Assembly: GCA_964405805.1 (NCBI GenBank)
Contig: CAYOPE010000032.1
Coordinates: forward strand, 1-8,236
From: CAYOPE01 sp964405805
GTDB taxonomy: Bacteria > Patescibacteriota > Doudnabacteria > UBA920 > O2-02-FULL-48-8
Length of the DNA: 8,236 bases
Direction of reading: 5' to 3'
A model generated the notes under the pieces. The model was not told the DNA's origin. It ran no database searches and was given only the letters and a program-made list of their open reading frames with translations. Both the position numbers and the translations under genes were made by a program. This document shows, in pieces, positions 1 through 4,560 of this stretch (positions are counted from its first letter, which is position 1; every line of letters starts with the position of its first letter).

Positions 1-18
1 ACCTATATCTGAAAAGAT

Positions 19-651
19 TTGCCGAATTTGGTCGTAACTTACGAAAACCCATATGGCAACGATCCATTTTTTAAAAATTTCGGTTTCCAAGTACCAGTGT
101 ATCACCAGAACGGGACTACGCATCAGAAGGTCGGAGCTGGGACCGGATTTTTGATTACCTCAGACGGCTACATCCTGACCAATCGGCATGTGGTCGTGGA
201 TCAGACTGCTGACTATACGGTTTTACTTTCAGATGGCAGTCAGAAGCCGGCAAAAATTATTTATATAGATCAGAGCAACGATGTCGCGATTGTGAAAATC
301 GAAGGCTCCTACCCGAAAGTGAGTCTGGGTGATTCATCTTCGCTTAAGCTTGGTCAATCAGTGATCGCGATTGGCAATGCTTTGGGTGAATACAATAACT
401 CTGTGTCAGTCGGAATCGTCTCAGGGCTGAATCGTAGCATTACAGCATCAGGTGAGGGTACTTCTGAGGATTTGTCAGGCGTAATTCAGACAGACGCGGC
501 GATAAATCCTGGAAATTCTGGCGGACCATTGCTTGACCTGAACGGCCGAGTCGTAGGCATAAACGTGGCCACTGTCGTAGGCTCGAGTAACATCAGCTTT
601 AGTATCCCGATCAATACAGTAAAGGCAATTATTAATTCAGTCATCAAATGA
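19..651 (+). CDS. HtrA/DegP-type trypsin-like serine protease, 5' truncated
   Basis: This is the protease domain of an S1C (HtrA/Deg) endopeptidase, a family that degrades or processes misfolded envelope proteins. Numbering from the TTG at 19, the catalytic triad is visible: His57 in TNRHVV, Asp88 in SNDVAIVKI and Ser167 in GNSGGP. The proline/glycine-rich stretch NPYGNDPFF ahead of the domain is the usual linker after a membrane anchor. The anchor itself is absent, so the true start lies left of the window. An in-frame TGA at 10-12 blocks this frame, and the TTG at 19 has no ribosome binding site, so I do not believe it is the start. The protein ends about 30 residues after the SFSIPINTV strand, so it has no PDZ domain, unlike DegP or DegS. 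Its stop overlaps the next gene's ATG by 4 bp, indicating co-translation with the membrane-anchored protein downstream. Confidence 0.9.
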   Translation: MPNLVVTYENPYGNDPFFKNFGFQVPVYHQNGTTHQKVGAGTGFLITSDGYILTNRHVVVDQTADYTVLLSDGSQKPAKIIYIDQSNDVAIVKIEGSYPKVSLGDSSSLKLGQSVIAIGNALGEYNNSVSVGIVSGLNRSITASGEGTSEDLSGVIQTDAAINPGNSGGPLLDLNGRVVGINVATVVGSSNISFSIPINTVKAIINSVIK

Positions 652-1649
652 AATTCGCGAAAATTTTTAAAGGCAATAATTTACTATATATAATTTTAGG
701 AGTCGCAGCCCTGGCATTGTTACTAGGATTTTTAGTCGTGCGCAAGCGCATCAATACTCCTGCAGCGAGTCAGGGTCAGCAAGAACAAACGCAGAAAGCT
801 TCAGAAGACAAGCAGCCAGAGACTGATGTGCCGAAAAAAGACGCGGTTGTTCCTACCAGCTGGCCTGTATATACGAATGACAAATATAGCTTTTCAGTGT
901 CTTACCCTCCGAGTCTTCAGGCAGGAGCAGTATCGAAAAATTCAGTACTAGGGACTTACCAGGTTCCTGTGCGGGGATTTCACGTTGGTCCTCTAGTTTT
1001 TGTCGTTTTGAAAGATTCCGCATTGAAGCAAGATGCCCAAGATTATTTTAATGCATCATATGATCTGGCTTTACACCCTCAGCCTTCTGAACCTGGGAGC
1101 CCTTCGGTTTCGTGTAAAGGCGAAAGTATTACTACTCAGATCAAAAGCGTGTCTTGCAGTGGTGAGGGCGGCGATGCCAAGTATGCTTATATAAAAGGCA
1201 CTGACTTCGACGTGTTTGTGGATGGGTATTCGAAAGGCTATGACAAGCAAGACTATGGAAGTTTTCAAACAGACACTGACTATGATGCGATCCTATCTTC
1301 TTTCAAATTTGCGACAACTAATTCGAACAGCACTACAACTACATCAACTGACTCAACTACGCCTCCTGGTATCCAGACTTTTTCTATCTCTACTGATGAT
1401 AACACAGCCACACCCAGCTCTATCAGTGTACCGAAAGGCACTATAGTCGAAATTACTTTCACTGTGGCTCCATCAAATGTCTTTGGCGCGGGACTCGATT
1501 TTCGAAGTTCAGTAGTCAACTCCGGCACCATACCAGCAGGTCAGAGCAAAACAATTTCTTTTACTGCTGACCAGTCATTTAACTTTACACCGTTCTGGCC
1601 AGCGAGCAACATCGCGAAAAATTATAAGATAAATGTAGTAGTTCAGTAA
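648..1649 (+). CDS. Membrane-anchored extracytoplasmic protein with C-terminal cupredoxin-like domain
   Basis: This 333-residue protein has one N-terminal transmembrane helix (about residues 11-31, followed by RKR, so the bulk is probably outside). A Gln/Glu/Lys-rich linker (about 38-68) follows, then a middle domain opening WPVYTNDKYSFSVSYP (about 72-222). That middle domain resembles the PsbP-like modules common in such lipoprotein-type proteins, and holds two cysteines (156 and 170) that could form a disulfide. A Ser/Thr-rich linker (225-240) leads to a beta-rich C-terminal domain (about 242-333) with the cupredoxin layout: SISVPKGTIVEITF, then TIPAGQSKTISF, then a final strand KINVVV. The expected copper ligands (His, Cys, Met) are missing from that domain, so it is probably structural or binds something else. 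The ATG overlaps the protease stop (ATGA), which supports this start and a shared operon. The substrate or partner is unknown; the protease is the obvious candidate. Confidence 0.75.
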   Translation: MKFAKIFKGNNLLYIILGVAALALLLGFLVVRKRINTPAASQGQQEQTQKASEDKQPETDVPKKDAVVPTSWPVYTNDKYSFSVSYPPSLQAGAVSKNSVLGTYQVPVRGFHVGPLVFVVLKDSALKQDAQDYFNASYDLALHPQPSEPGSPSVSCKGESITTQIKSVSCSGEGGDAKYAYIKGTDFDVFVDGYSKGYDKQDYGSFQTDTDYDAILSSFKFATTNSNSTTTTSTDSTTPPGIQTFSISTDDNTATPSSISVPKGTIVEITFTVAPSNVFGAGLDFRSSVVNSGTIPAGQSKTISFTADQSFNFTPFWPASNIAKNYKINVVVQ

Positions 1650-1683
1650 GTAGTAAGCAGTAATCAGGAAACAGAGGGCCTTG

Positions 1684-1713
1684 ACCCCCACACCAAAGAT
1701 TTGGTGTGGGGGT
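1684..1713 (+). terminator. Strong hairpin after the protease operon (possible terminator)
   Basis: A perfect 13-bp stem pairs 1684-1696 with 1701-1713 around the loop AGAT, and can be lengthened by G-U pairs. A run of six T comes at 1726-1731, too far from the stem for a canonical intrinsic terminator. The last base of the stem is the first T of a TTGACA box. It may therefore end the upstream operon, insulate the promoter, or stabilise a 3' end made by processing. Confidence 0.5.
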
Positions 1714-1741
1714 TGACAAAAGGGCTTTTTTAGTCTATGAT
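1713..1741 (+). promoter_or_regulatory. Near-consensus sigma-70 promoter for the GC-rich secreted protein
   Basis: TTGACA at 1713-1718 is separated by exactly 17 bp from TATGAT at 1736-1741, an almost perfect vegetative promoter. The predicted transcription start is near 1748, giving a 5' untranslated region of about 94 nt before the ATG at 1842. The -35 box abuts the right arm of the preceding hairpin. Confidence 0.8.
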
Positions 1742-1841
1742 TTATAGTTCGCATTGAAAAAAAAGAGGAGGCTTTTTCTCACTTTTTGTTTTGGGTTTAT
1801 TCACGCAAGTTTCGTCAATGTCAGTTTCAGGAGAATCGCAT

Positions 1842-2474
1842 ATGAAGAAGCTCGTCGTCACGGTCGCGCTGTTGTTTGTCGCTCTCAGCACCGTTCACAA
1901 CGCGTCGGCGCAGGGATCTGCAGGTCCCAACCACTTCCAGTACCGCGGGAAATACTCGGAGGCGTACTACGAGAGAAATCCGACGCCGTGCATCACCGAG
2001 ACGGCGAGTGTGTACGTCGGCGAGAGCGTGTTCCACTCGACCGGCAAGCGGGTCGCCTCGGGGCCGGCGGTCGTGGTCTACGTCTCGAAGTACGATCACT
2101 GCACAGGTTTCTTCTTGTTCAGCGGATCGAACTACGATCCGAACACTGGCAACTACAACGCCACGATCGACTCGTTGAGCTTCAACAACGACGGCGCGGC
2201 GAAGGTCAGCGCGACCGCCACTCTCAACGACGTCTCCAACGGCTCGACGCTGACGGTTCGAATCCAGGACCTGAAGTGGCTGCCGGCGACGGTGTGCGAA
2301 ACCTCGGACGTCCACAGCCTGAACCTGCTCGACCGCACGCGAACACACCGGATGGAGAACTGGTGTACGGCGAGCACGGTCGGTTCGGTCACCGACGGCG
2401 TCAGTGTCTATACGTACAAACCGAGCTTCATGTTCGCAGTCTTCGGCGAGGTCAAGGAGCTCGGGCAGAAGTAA
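1842..2474 (+). CDS. GC-rich secreted protein of unknown function, four cysteines
   Basis: I do not recognise a named family. The 210-residue product has a clear Sec signal peptide: MKK, a hydrophobic core (LVVTVALLFVAL) and a likely signal peptidase I cut after ASA (residues 21-23). The mature part is polar and beta-rich with four cysteines (50, 87, 152, 175), enough for two disulfides, and no transmembrane helix, so it is probably exported and soluble. The start at 1842 is preferred over 1791 or 1818 because AGGAG at 1829-1833 sits 8 nt upstream and the signal peptide begins here. Base use is unlike all neighbours: sampled lines are 55-68% GC and 17 of 20 codons at 1854-1913 end in G or C, against 38-48% GC elsewhere. 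It has its own promoter and terminator, so it is a one-gene unit. Acquisition from a GC-rich donor is likely. Confidence 0.8.
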   Translation: MKKLVVTVALLFVALSTVHNASAQGSAGPNHFQYRGKYSEAYYERNPTPCITETASVYVGESVFHSTGKRVASGPAVVVYVSKYDHCTGFFLFSGSNYDPNTGNYNATIDSLSFNNDGAAKVSATATLNDVSNGSTLTVRIQDLKWLPATVCETSDVHSLNLLDRTRTHRMENWCTASTVGSVTDGVSVYTYKPSFMFAVFGEVKELGQK

Positions 2475-2485
2475 GAAGTGAGACA

Positions 2486-2536
2486 AGAGGTCGCTGGTTG
2501 GTTGCTTCTAGCAATCACTGGCGGCCTCTGTTTTTT
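2486..2536 (+). terminator. Intrinsic terminator of the secreted-protein gene
   Basis: The outer stem AGAGGTCGC (2486-2494) pairs with GCGGCCTCT (2521-2529) with one G-U pair. An inner stem joins 2500-2506 to 2510-2516, and T6 follows at 2531-2536. It starts 11 nt after the stop codon. Confidence 0.85.
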
Positions 2537-2537
2537 A

Positions 2538-2577
2538 ATTTCCAACTTTGTAGCCGATCGGCTAAATTGTTGGAAAT
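2538..2577. repeat. Nested palindrome between two convergent genes
   Basis: TTTCCAAC (2539-2546) pairs with GTTGGAAA (2569-2576), extended by one A-T pair. It encloses a perfect 14-base palindrome, TAGCCGA-TCGGCTA (2551-2564). It touches the stop codon of the minus-strand ligD-like gene and may form that transcript's 3' end, but no U-run follows on the minus strand. Confidence 0.5.
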
Positions 2578-3431
2578 CATATTGATTTGCTTAAAGTTTT
2601 CTTCAAGTCTATCGCTTTGTCCAGAACACCTTTCCAGAGGTCGTGCTTTTTTTGTAAGCGTGAGAAAATATTTTTCATGGTGAAATCTCGAGGACTAAGA
2701 CCCTTCTTCACTTCTCGCCACTCGAGCGGGGTAGAGACAGTGGCGCCTGGTTTGGGCCGCAAACTGTATGGCGCTGCTAGAGTTTGGCCTTTGTTGTTTT
2801 GTAGGTAATCGAGATATACTTTGTGTTGCCTTTTGGCTGGGTGACGCTCAAGACTCGTGATCTTTGGCAATTTTTTGTTGACTAAGACTGCAATCTTGTG
2901 CGCAAAGTCTTTGACTTGTTTGTAAGTGTATTTGGCGCCCATTGGGACATAAATGTGCAATCCAGTAGCGCCTGAGGTTTTACAAAAGTTTGGCACTTTC
3001 AGCGAGTCGAGCACTTTGTGCACGGTTTGCGCTACTTCGACCACTTTATCAAAAGAAATTTTTTCAGGATCAAGGTCGATAATCATGAAGTCTGGTTTAT
3101 CGAGATGATTGATTCTGAAGCTCCAGGGGTTGATCTCGATGCAGCCGAGGTTGACCATGTATAGCAGGCTGTCGAGATCCGTGGCTATGACATAATTGAC
3201 GCTATTTATTTTCACCGTCTTGATAAAGTCCGGATGCTCAGGCAGATTTTTCTGGAAAAAGTTAGGTTTACTGATGCCACCCGGGTGGCGGTTGAGCGAC
3301 TGCGGCCGGTTTTTCAGATAAGGGAGGATGTATTTGGCGATTTTTCGGTAATACCCAATCACATCACCCTTGGTGATCTTTTCTTTAGGGAAATAGGTTT
3401 TGTCTAAGTTTGTGAGTTCTGGTTTTGCCAT
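2577..3431 (-). CDS. LigD-type polymerase/primase domain protein (NHEJ PolDom)
   Basis: This 284-residue protein is a complete, stand-alone polymerase domain of the bacterial DNA ligase D family (archaeo-eukaryotic primase fold). The family extends and fills DNA ends during non-homologous end joining and can insert ribonucleotides. Visible motifs are LTNLDKTYFP near the N-terminus; the RHPGG and FFQKN segment (residues 48-62), which in the family contacts the 5' phosphate; the catalytic pair Asp119/Asp121 in DLDP; SGATGLHIYVP with His159; Asp208 in YLDYLQN; and Arg225 in YSLRPKPGA. No ligase or nuclease domain is fused, and no Ku gene is in the window. No Shine-Dalgarno precedes the ATG (codon at 3429-3431). 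A TATAAT lies about 28 bp upstream on the minus strand. It is divergent from the small coiled-coil gene and convergent with the secreted-protein gene. Confidence 0.92.
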   Translation of the reverse strand: MAKPELTNLDKTYFPKEKITKGDVIGYYRKIAKYILPYLKNRPQSLNRHPGGISKPNFFQKNLPEHPDFIKTVKINSVNYVIATDLDSLLYMVNLGCIEINPWSFRINHLDKPDFMIIDLDPEKISFDKVVEVAQTVHKVLDSLKVPNFCKTSGATGLHIYVPMGAKYTYKQVKDFAHKIAVLVNKKLPKITSLERHPAKRQHKVYLDYLQNNKGQTLAAPYSLRPKPGATVSTPLEWREVKKGLSPRDFTMKNIFSRLQKKHDLWKGVLDKAIDLKKTLSKSI

Positions 3432-3434
3432 GAA

Positions 3435-3463
3435 TTGACAGACGAATTATGTAGATTTATTAT
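3435..3463 (+). promoter_or_regulatory. Sigma-70 promoter of the small coiled-coil gene
   Basis: TTGACA at 3435-3440, a 17-bp spacer, and TATTAT at 3458-3463. The predicted start is near 3470, leaving a short leader to the AAAGGAG box at 3485-3491. The -35 begins 4 bp outside the divergent ligD-like start codon. Confidence 0.75.
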
Positions 3464-3487
3464 ATAGAGACAATAAATGGCGGTAAA
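3459..3487 (-). promoter_or_regulatory. Probable promoter of the LigD polymerase-domain gene
   Basis: On the minus strand TATAAT occupies 3464 down to 3459. A weak -35 (TTTACC, 3487-3482) lies 17 bp upstream. The -10 overlaps the plus-strand TATTAT, so the two divergent promoters share bases and should compete for polymerase. Confidence 0.45.
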
Positions 3488-3496
3488 GGAGATAAA

Positions 3497-3748
3497 ATGT
3501 CAGAAGTTACTTTGGAGGCGATTGCGGGAGTCGTAGAGAAGGTTGTGGATGATAAGCTGCAACCCATTAAGGAGATTTTGGATGATCACACAGAAACGTT
3601 AGAGCGGCATACGACCATCCTCGATCAGCTCTTAACCAAGAAAAAGACTAAAGACGATGAAGAAACCGTCGCTATTTTCAGATTTAGTCGTCTTGAGAAC
3701 TGGGCAAAAAAAGTCGGTGAAAAACTTAGAATCAAATTTGAACTATAA
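3497..3748 (+). CDS. Small acidic coiled-coil protein of unknown function
   Basis: This 83-residue protein is predicted almost wholly helical, with no signal peptide or membrane segment. Residues 4-47 have heptad-like spacing of hydrophobics (VVEKVVDDKLQPIKEIL, then HTETLERHTTILDQLL), typical of a short coiled coil that would oligomerise. A charged hinge (KKKTKDDEE, about 48-56) leads to a second basic helix with two aromatic residues (FRFSRLENWAKKV). The start is firm: AAAGGAG (3485-3491) lies 5 nt before the ATG, and a strong promoter and terminator bracket it as a single-gene unit. I do not recognise a named family. Similar short helical proteins are common among uncharacterised Patescibacteria genes (from memory, not checked). 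Confidence 0.8.
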   Translation: MSEVTLEAIAGVVEKVVDDKLQPIKEILDDHTETLERHTTILDQLLTKKKTKDDEETVAIFRFSRLENWAKKVGEKLRIKFEL

Positions 3749-3759
3749 AAAATAAAAAT

Positions 3760-3785
3760 CGCTCCTCTAACGGAGCGGTTTTTTT
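3760..3785 (+). terminator. Intrinsic terminator after the coiled-coil gene
   Basis: CGCTCC (3760-3765) pairs perfectly with GGAGCG (3772-3777) around a 6-nt loop. T7 at 3779-3785 follows after one G. It lies 11 nt after the stop. Confidence 0.9.
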
Positions 3786-3807
3786 ATTGATGCGGTAACT
3801 ATATCAT

Positions 3808-3827
3808 CATGCTAGCACGTTAGCATG
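3808..3827. repeat. Inverted repeat upstream of the attenuator promoter (possible operator)
   Basis: CATGCTA (3808-3814) and TAGCATG (3821-3827) are perfect 7-bp arms around GCACGT. It lies 13 bp upstream of the -35 box at 3841, where an activator could bind. It is not followed by a T-run, so it is not a terminator. Confidence 0.4.
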
Positions 3828-3840
3828 TGCAGCCCGGGAG

Positions 3841-3869
3841 TTGCGCAAGACTTTTATATTTGCTATACT
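3841..3869 (+). promoter_or_regulatory. Extended -10 promoter of the attenuator leader
   Basis: TTGCGC (3841-3846), a 17-bp spacer, and TATACT (3864-3869) preceded by TGC, which makes an extended -10 element. The predicted start at about 3876-3877 falls on the ATG of the 18-codon leader frame. No other convincing promoter lies between here and the zinc-ribbon gene, so its transcription must pass the leader terminator. Confidence 0.7.
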
Positions 3870-3876
3870 TTATTTC

Positions 3877-3933
3877 ATGCAAAAGCAAGTAGTCAACCAA
3901 AACACTACTACCACCTCTTCTGAAGAGGCGTGA
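3877..3933 (+). CDS. Putative 18-residue leader peptide with a Thr4 run
   Basis: The frame encodes MQKQVVNQNTTTTSSEEA and ends in TGA at 3931. Four consecutive threonine codons (ACT ACT ACC ACC, 3904-3915) come just before the 5' arm of the first alternative stem. The stop lies just past the segment that switches partner. No Shine-Dalgarno is visible. Initiation would have to be leaderless, because the predicted transcript starts within a base of the ATG. Translation is therefore plausible but unproven; the frame could be incidental within a structured RNA. Confidence 0.45.
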   Translation: MQKQVVNQNTTTTSSEEA

Positions 3934-3993
3934 TTGCTTTTGCCTAGCTAAATAAGCAAACTTCAAGCCTCTTCAATTCCGAAGTGGTTTTTT
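3879..3993 (+). promoter_or_regulatory. Predicted transcription attenuator leader RNA
   Basis: Call the segments A 3914-3919 (CCTCTT), B 3921-3929 (TGAAGAGGC), C 3967-3975 (GCCTCTTCA) and D 3981-3987. A pairs with B (6 bp). C pairs with D and is followed by T6 (3988-3993), forming an intrinsic terminator. B is also perfectly complementary to C over 9 bp, which would destroy the terminator. This is the 1:2, 3:4 versus 2:3 logic of amino-acid operon attenuators. Two more stems are present: GCAAAAGCAA (3879-3888) with TTGCTTTTGC (3934-3943), 10 bp perfect, enclosing GTAGT (3889-3893) with ACTAC (3904-3908). A translating ribosome would melt the 10-bp stem. The T-run ends 15 nt before the ribosome binding site of the downstream gene. 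An alternative reading is a free-standing small RNA of about 117 nt. Confidence 0.65.
3965..3993 (+). terminator. Leader terminator arm of the attenuator
   Basis: The stem pairs 3965-3974 with 3981-3990: CTTC with GAAG, one T-T mismatch, CC with GG, then G-U and A-T pairs into the T-run. The loop is AATTCC and T6 spans 3988-3993. It sits between the promoter and the gene it controls, so termination is expected to be conditional. Confidence 0.65.
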
Positions 3994-4016
3994 GTTTGCG
4001 CTCAAATGGAGGAAGT

Positions 4017-4463
4017 ATGGAAAAGGATTCGGCCTCACCGTGGAATCCAAAAAGAATCAAGAAGAAGGTAAGAAAAATGCAGGGAGATTTTCTAAGGCAG
4101 ATCAAAGCCGTAGATCGACTGGATCGTGATTGGAATGCTGACATTCGTTGGACAACCTCAGAGATCAAGTGCAAGGTTTGCAAAAAAAGGCTTGAGCAAA
4201 ATAGCTTTGAGATAGTCGCTTATTGCTTCAGTCCCAAATGCAAAAGAACTAACCAAGTACACTGTCCGACTTGCGGAGCATCCGCCAAAAGCTGGAAGTG
4301 GCTTACTTCGGTTGATGGATGCAAGGTCCGATGTCGGTGCGGAAATGAATTCTTTGTCTTATTTAAGAATCATGATCCGCGGGTTGCATACATAAAGGAA
4401 AAGCGACGATTCGAACAAGCAACGCAAGGCATGTATGAAAGGCTTGGTCCAGGTGGGCCGTAA
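4017..4463 (+). CDS. Nine-cysteine double zinc-ribbon protein, function unknown
   Basis: The 148-residue cytoplasmic protein has a basic N-terminus (PKRIKKKVRK, residues 11-20), then two putative zinc ribbons. Ribbon 1 uses C52-x2-C55 and C70-x4-C75. Ribbon 2 uses C83-x2-C86 (CPTCG) and C106-x-C108 (CRCG), with C102 and His82 spare. The C-terminal 30 residues are charged and helical. Zinc ribbons plus a lysine/arginine-rich arm suggest nucleic-acid or ribosome binding, but that is inference; I recognise no family. The ATG at 4017 is chosen because GGAGG (4008-4012) precedes it. An upstream in-frame GTG at 3984 lies inside the leader terminator and has no ribosome binding site. The gene stands alone between a conditional leader terminator and a strong 3' terminator. 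Confidence 0.75.
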   Translation: MEKDSASPWNPKRIKKKVRKMQGDFLRQIKAVDRLDRDWNADIRWTTSEIKCKVCKKRLEQNSFEIVAYCFSPKCKRTNQVHCPTCGASAKSWKWLTSVDGCKVRCRCGNEFFVLFKNHDPRVAYIKEKRRFEQATQGMYERLGPGGP

Positions 4464-4483
4464 ACACCGCACTAACTAGAAGA

Positions 4484-4531
4484 CTGATCCGCTTCCGCTG
4501 GAGTTACAGCGGACGGGTCAGCTCTTTTTTT
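4484..4531 (+). terminator. Strong intrinsic terminator after the zinc-ribbon gene
   Basis: The outer stem 4484-4491 pairs with 4514-4521 (one G-U pair). The inner perfect stem TCCGCTG (4494-4500) pairs with CAGCGGA (4507-4513). T7 follows at 4525-4531. It should uncouple the ABC exporter from the attenuated gene. Confidence 0.92.
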
Positions 4532-4544
4532 ATTTCCCGATTGA

Positions 4545-4553
4545 TGTTATTCT
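4545..4553 (+). promoter_or_regulatory. Extended -10 element for a leaderless ABC exporter mRNA
   Basis: TG-T-TATTCT (4545-4553) lies 7 nt before the ATG at 4561, so transcription should begin at or next to the start codon. The same spacing (TGC-TATACT, 7 nt, ATG) occurs at 3861-3879. No good -35 is seen, because that position is the terminator T-run. No Shine-Dalgarno precedes the gene. Confidence 0.5.
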
Positions 4554-4560
4554 TAAATTC

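Noticed and set aside
1827..2486. 219-codon minus-strand frame opposite the secreted-protein gene
   Set aside because: It is an antisense shadow created by GC-rich codons. Its composition is Arg/Val-rich without motifs and it has no supporting signals.
1754..2683. Long reading frame of 309 codons overlapping the secreted-protein gene
   Set aside because: It has no signal peptide or plausible domain, is Arg-rich, and runs past the terminator. GC-rich sequence lacks stop codons by chance, and the frame starting at 1842 has a ribosome binding site and signal peptide.
3877..3993. tmRNA-like gene because of the short frame inside a structured RNA
   Set aside because: There is no tRNA-like acceptor end, no T-loop, and the encoded tag does not end in an ALAA-type sequence.
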